A stretch of 64,000 nt of DNA from CAIKMD01 sp963702925 (GTDB lineage: Bacteria; Pseudomonadota; Alphaproteobacteria; ATCC43930; CGMCC-115725), in NCBI GenBank assembly GCA_963702925.1, contig OY969771.1, positions 1,984,001 to 2,048,000 on the forward strand, in the 5' to 3' direction. Positions 61,185 to 64,000 of the stretch are shown in pieces. Within the stretch, counting starts at the first letter, position 1; each line of letters opens with the position of its first letter. The notes beneath the pieces were generated by a model that was not told the DNA's origin, searched no databases, and saw only the letters and a list, made by a program, of their open reading frames with translations. The translations under genes were made by a program, and so were the position numbers.

Positions 61185-62148
61185 AGCACATGCTTTTTGG
61201 CTCGCAGCGCCCGGGCGCGGCGAAATCCGTACCACACCGCTGAAGGCCCCGTCCGCTGACGAGGTCCTGATCCGAACCTTGGCAAGCGGCGTCAGCCGCG
61301 GCACGGAAAGCATCGTCTTCAGCGGCGGCGTCCCGAGCAGCCAGTTCCACGTCATGCGCTGCCCGTTTCAGGAAGGCGATTTTCCCGCACCGGTGAAATA
61401 CGGCTATGCCTCGGTCGGCGTGGTCGAGGAAGGACAAGCCGCGCTGCACGGGCAACGGGTCTTCTGCCTTCATCCGCATCAGGATCGCTATGTCGTTCCG
61501 GCGTCTTTCGTCTTGCGCGTGCCCAACACCGTACCCGACGAGCGCGCCGTGCTCGCCGCCAATATGGAGACCGCGCTCAATGCGTTGTGGGATGCGGGCC
61601 CGCGCATCGGCGACCGCATCGCCGTGATCGGCGCGGGCGTCGTCGGTTGTCTGGTCGCCTCTTTGGCGGCAAAGCTGCCGGCGACACGGGTCGAACTCAT
61701 CGACATCGACCCGCGCCGCGCTGCGATCGCCGACGCGCTTTCCTGCCGCTTCGCGCTGCCGGATGACGCGGCCGGCGACTGCGATCTCGTCATTCACGCA
61801 AGCGGCAGCGCGGCAGGATTAGCGACCGCGCTCAGATGCGCCGGCTTCGAGGCGAGCGTGATCGAGTTGAGCTGGTACGGGGACAAAAGCGTCGCGGCGC
61901 CGTTGGGCGAAGCCTTCCACAGCCGGCGTCTCGTGCTGCGATCGTCGCAAGTGGGCGAAGTCGCGCAAGCGCGCCGCGCACGCCGCAGCCACCGCGAGCG
62001 GCTCGCCCTGGCCTTGGAGCTGCTGGCCGATCCGGTCTATGACCAATTGATTACCGGCCGGTGCCGTCTCGACGAGCTGCCGCAGACCATGGCGCGGCTC
62101 GCCGCGCGGCCCGACGGCGCGCTGTGTCAGCTCGTGCAGTATCCCTAG
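61174..62148 (+). CDS. Medium-chain dehydrogenase/reductase (MDR) without zinc ligands
   Basis: A 324-residue MDR oxidoreductase. The substrate domain has ASGVSRGTESIVFSGGVPSS and a VKYGYASVGVVEEG segment; the nucleotide fold has AVIGAGVVGCLVASLAA with the acidic LIDIDPRRA for NAD. The catalytic zinc ligands of alcohol dehydrogenases (Cys-His-Glu) are not visible; the arrangement is reminiscent of the BchC-type and related zinc-free branches. ATG 61174 overlaps the reductase stop by 11 bases. It is followed after 22 bases by the PTPS-like gene. Substrate unknown. Confidence 0.82.
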   Translation: MAIEAHAFWLAAPGRGEIRTTPLKAPSADEVLIRTLASGVSRGTESIVFSGGVPSSQFHVMRCPFQEGDFPAPVKYGYASVGVVEEGQAALHGQRVFCLHPHQDRYVVPASFVLRVPNTVPDERAVLAANMETALNALWDAGPRIGDRIAVIGAGVVGCLVASLAAKLPATRVELIDIDPRRAAIADALSCRFALPDDAAGDCDLVIHASGSAAGLATALRCAGFEASVIELSWYGDKSVAAPLGEAFHSRRLVLRSSQVGEVAQARRARRSHRERLALALELLADPVYDQLITGRCRLDELPQTMARLAARPDGALCQLVQYP

Positions 62149-62170
62149 GTTTTGCCCAAAGAGGTTTGCC

Positions 62171-62575
62171 ATGTACAGCCTTGCGGTCAGCGATCACGTC
62201 ATGATCGCGCATAGTTTCGTTGGCGAAATTTTTGGGCCCGCGCAGCGGCTGCACGGCGCGACCTATGCCGTCGAGATCGAAGTGCGGCGCAAGGAGCTCG
62301 ACGGAGACGGTCTCGTTTGCGATATCGGCAAGGCATTGGAGACATTGAAAGCGGTGTTGAGCGAGCTCAACTATCGCAATCTCGACGAGATTGCGGCCTT
62401 CACCGGCCGCAACACCACCACCGAATTTCTCGCCGGCGAGATCTTTCGCCGCCTGAAGACGCGCATCGCGACGGGCGCGCTCGGCCCCGGCACGGCGGGC
62501 GCGCTGAACGCGTTGCGGGTCACCCTGCGCGAATCGCCGGTGGCCTGGGCAGCCTTCGAGGGACCGCTCGATTGA
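62171..62575 (+). CDS. 6-pyruvoyl-tetrahydropterin synthase/QueD homologue lacking key residues
   Basis: A 134-residue T-fold protein. The first zinc His14 is present in IAHSFVG and the second His28 in RLHGATY, but the third ligand (the second His of the usual HGH) is replaced by Ala30, and the catalytic Cys four residues before His28 is Ala24. The C-terminal Glu in AFEGP is retained. It may therefore have a different reaction or only bind a pterin-like ligand. Its stop overlaps the glycosyltransferase TTG start by 4 bases. It is part of the GTP-derived orphan cluster. Confidence 0.75.
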   Translation: MYSLAVSDHVMIAHSFVGEIFGPAQRLHGATYAVEIEVRRKELDGDGLVCDIGKALETLKAVLSELNYRNLDEIAAFTGRNTTTEFLAGEIFRRLKTRIATGALGPGTAGALNALRVTLRESPVAWAAFEGPLD

Positions 62576-63621
62576 CGCTGACCTTGTTGATCCCGGGCGC
62601 CCTTGATCAACTGACCGGCGGCTATCTTTTCGCGCGTCACGTGGTCGAGGGTTTGCGCGCGCGCGGCACGGACATCGACGTGATCGAACTCGCAGGGCGA
62701 TACCCCGATGCCGATGCCGAAGCACAAGCCAACGCGGCGGCGGCGCTTCGCGGTCTTGCCGACGATATGCCGGCGGTTATCGATGGCTTGGCCCTGGCCG
62801 GATTTGCGCCGTGCCTTGCCAGCGAAAGCCGGCGTTTGCGTCTTCTCGGCTGGGTGCATCATCCGCTCGCCGACGAAACCGGGTTGAGCGCCAGCGAAGA
62901 AAGCCGGTTTCGCGCGCTCGAAACCGAGTTGCTGCCATTGCTGCGCGGCATCATCTGCCCGAGCCGCTGTACCGGCGACGCCGTTGCCCGCTACGGCGTC
63001 GACTCTAAACGCATCGGCGTTGCCCCGCCCGGCACGCTGAAGCCGCCGCATCAGCGGCGCGCGATGCCTGGCCCCATTCTGCGTCTGCTGACGGTCGCAA
63101 CAGTGACGCCGCGCAAAGCCTATCTGCCGCTGATCGAAGCGCTGAAGCAGATCAAGCGCGACGATTGGCGGCTCGATTGCATCGGCAGCATCACCCGCGA
63201 CGAGGCGCATGTCGCACGCGTGCGCCGCGCCATTGCCGCCGCAGGCTTCGAGGCTCGCGTCACGTTGCGCGACGAGATACCCCAAGAAAAACTGGGCGCC
63301 GCTTACGACTCTGCCGATCTCTTCGTGCTGCCGTCTTATCACGAAGGCTATGGCATGGCTTTGGCCGAGGCTCTGGCGCATGGGCTTCCGGTGATCGCCA
63401 GCAATGCTGGCGCGATACCGGAGCTCGTGCCGCCAAGTGCCGGCGTGCTCGTGCCTGCAGGCGACGTGGCGCTTCTTGCAGCGGCGCTGTCGCAGCTGCT
63501 TGATGATCGCGATGCGTTGGCGCGCCTGGCTCAAGGCGCGGCGAAGGCCGGCGCCGCCTTGCCGGATTGGCCGCAAGCGGTGACGCGTTGGCACGATGAG
63601 ATCGAGCGGCTTTTGGCATGA
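62572..63621 (+). CDS. Glycosyltransferase family 4 (GT-B fold)
   Basis: A 349-residue GT4 enzyme. The N-terminal acceptor domain begins LTLTLLIPGALDQLTGGYLF (start TTG 62572, overlapping the previous gene), and the C-terminal donor domain has VATVTPRKAYLPLIEALKQ, LPSYHEGYGMALAEALAHG (E-x7-E retaining motif) and VIASNAGAIPELV. It should transfer a sugar from a nucleotide sugar to a small acceptor or lipid. Linkage to a PTPS homologue and a reductase suggests glycosylation of a pterin- or pyrimidine-derived molecule; this is inference. Confidence 0.86.
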   Translation: MTLTLLIPGALDQLTGGYLFARHVVEGLRARGTDIDVIELAGRYPDADAEAQANAAAALRGLADDMPAVIDGLALAGFAPCLASESRRLRLLGWVHHPLADETGLSASEESRFRALETELLPLLRGIICPSRCTGDAVARYGVDSKRIGVAPPGTLKPPHQRRAMPGPILRLLTVATVTPRKAYLPLIEALKQIKRDDWRLDCIGSITRDEAHVARVRRAIAAAGFEARVTLRDEIPQEKLGAAYDSADLFVLPSYHEGYGMALAEALAHGLPVIASNAGAIPELVPPSAGVLVPAGDVALLAAALSQLLDDRDALARLAQGAAKAGAALPDWPQAVTRWHDEIERLLA

Positions 63622-64000
63622 GCGGCTTCTCCGCCGATTGGTTGAAACTGCGCGAGGGCGCCGATCTCGCGGCGCGCGATCCGCATCTTGCCCGGCGTTT
63701 TGCCGCGGCGCTGTCGCGTCGCCCTGGTCAGCCGCTTAGGCTGCTCGATCTCGGCGCCGGAACCGGCGCGAATTGCCGCGCGCTGCTGCCGCGTATCGGC
63801 GGCAACCAGGATTGGGTACTGATCGAGCGAGCGCGCGACCTCATCGCCGCGCAGGCCGAAGCCTTCACGGTTTGGGCAAGACGACAGGGCTATCCGATTC
63901 TTGCCGGCGGCGGGCGTATCGCGATCACGGCCGGGACAGCGACTTGGAACGTGACGAGCTTGCCGCTCGATTTGGTGCGCGAGGAAGATGCGCTTGCCGC
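63618..64000 (+). CDS. Class I SAM-dependent methyltransferase, N-terminal part (runs off window)
   Basis: The first 127 codons are present. After MSGFSADWLKLREGADLAA (residues 1-19) comes the SAM-binding motif I LLDLGAGTGANCRALLPRIG and an acidic LIER loop, diagnostic of class I methyltransferases. The ATG overlaps the glycosyltransferase stop by 4 bases (ATGA), so it belongs to the same operon. The acceptor is unknown because the C-terminal part is missing. Confidence 0.82.
   Translation, partial: MSGFSADWLKLREGADLAARDPHLARRFAAALSRRPGQPLRLLDLGAGTGANCRALLPRIGGNQDWVLIERARDLIAAQAEAFTVWARRQGYPILAGGGRIAITAGTATWNVTSLPLDLVREEDALA

Overview
The window is chromosomal DNA from a GC-rich alphaproteobacterium, most likely Rhodospirillales-like (inferred from gene families and gene order, not from any search). 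Supporting signs are the rph-rdgB-hemW and hrcA-grpE blocks, an alphaproteobacterial RpoH, glutathione synthase, the phoR-pstCAB-phoU-phoB order, frequent GTG/TTG starts and many 1-4 base start/stop overlaps. Coding density is very high and no gap exceeds 300 bases. I found no rRNA, tRNA, CRISPR array, insertion sequence or prophage.

Layout. 1-2.2 kb: end of cobA, a SCO1-type copper chaperone and cobB (cobalamin). 2.4-6.3 kb: a complete sulfate importer (sbp-cysT-cysW-cysA) behind a long inverted repeat. 6.3-15.7 kb: housekeeping and accessory genes (YgjP-type metalloprotease, AmpG-like permease, periplasmic cyclophilin, isochorismatase-family hydrolase, orphan receiver, typA, adenosine kinase-type PfkB, secreted phosphoesterase with a damaged signal peptide, small lipoprotein). 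15.7-20 kb: gshB, BON lipoprotein, yraN, rsmI and a divergent LpoA-like lipoprotein, an envelope-maintenance block. 20-30.4 kb: hemW-rdgB-rph facing hrcA-grpE, then a hydrolase/lipocalin pair and a Fur-box-preceded cupredoxin/outer-membrane pair, then dnaK-dnaJ. 30.4-41.7 kb: four MFS transporters, glnD and mutS. 41.7-46.3 kb: orphan receiver and an ABC importer of the nitrate/sulfonate type with two paralogous binding proteins. 46.4-52.1 kb: phosphate regulon (phoR, Pho box, pstC-pstA-pstB-phoU-phoB) without pstS. 52.2-58.5 kb: membrane protein, class A PBP with a frameshifted tail, ArsB/NhaD-like permease, rpoH, unknown Pro/Ala/Gln-rich protein.

58.6 kb to the window end: the least explained region. 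It holds a GTP cyclohydrolase II with a degenerate RibB-like domain, a CDP-alcohol phosphatidyltransferase, a stand-alone RibD-type reductase, an MDR dehydrogenase, a QueD/PTPS homologue missing its usual catalytic cysteine, a GT4 glycosyltransferase and a methyltransferase that runs off the end. The five plus-strand genes nearly all overlap, so they look like one operon for an uncharacterised GTP-derived product. This is my main candidate for something undescribed.

How parts connect: RpoH, HrcA, GrpE, DnaK and DnaJ form a local heat-shock set, and the rpoH and dnaK leaders both show possible ribosome-site-masking structures. PhoR/PhoB and PhoU control the Pst transporter lying between them. 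RsmI, YraN, the BON lipoprotein, the LpoA-like protein, the AmpG-like permease and the PBP all concern envelope or ribosome upkeep.
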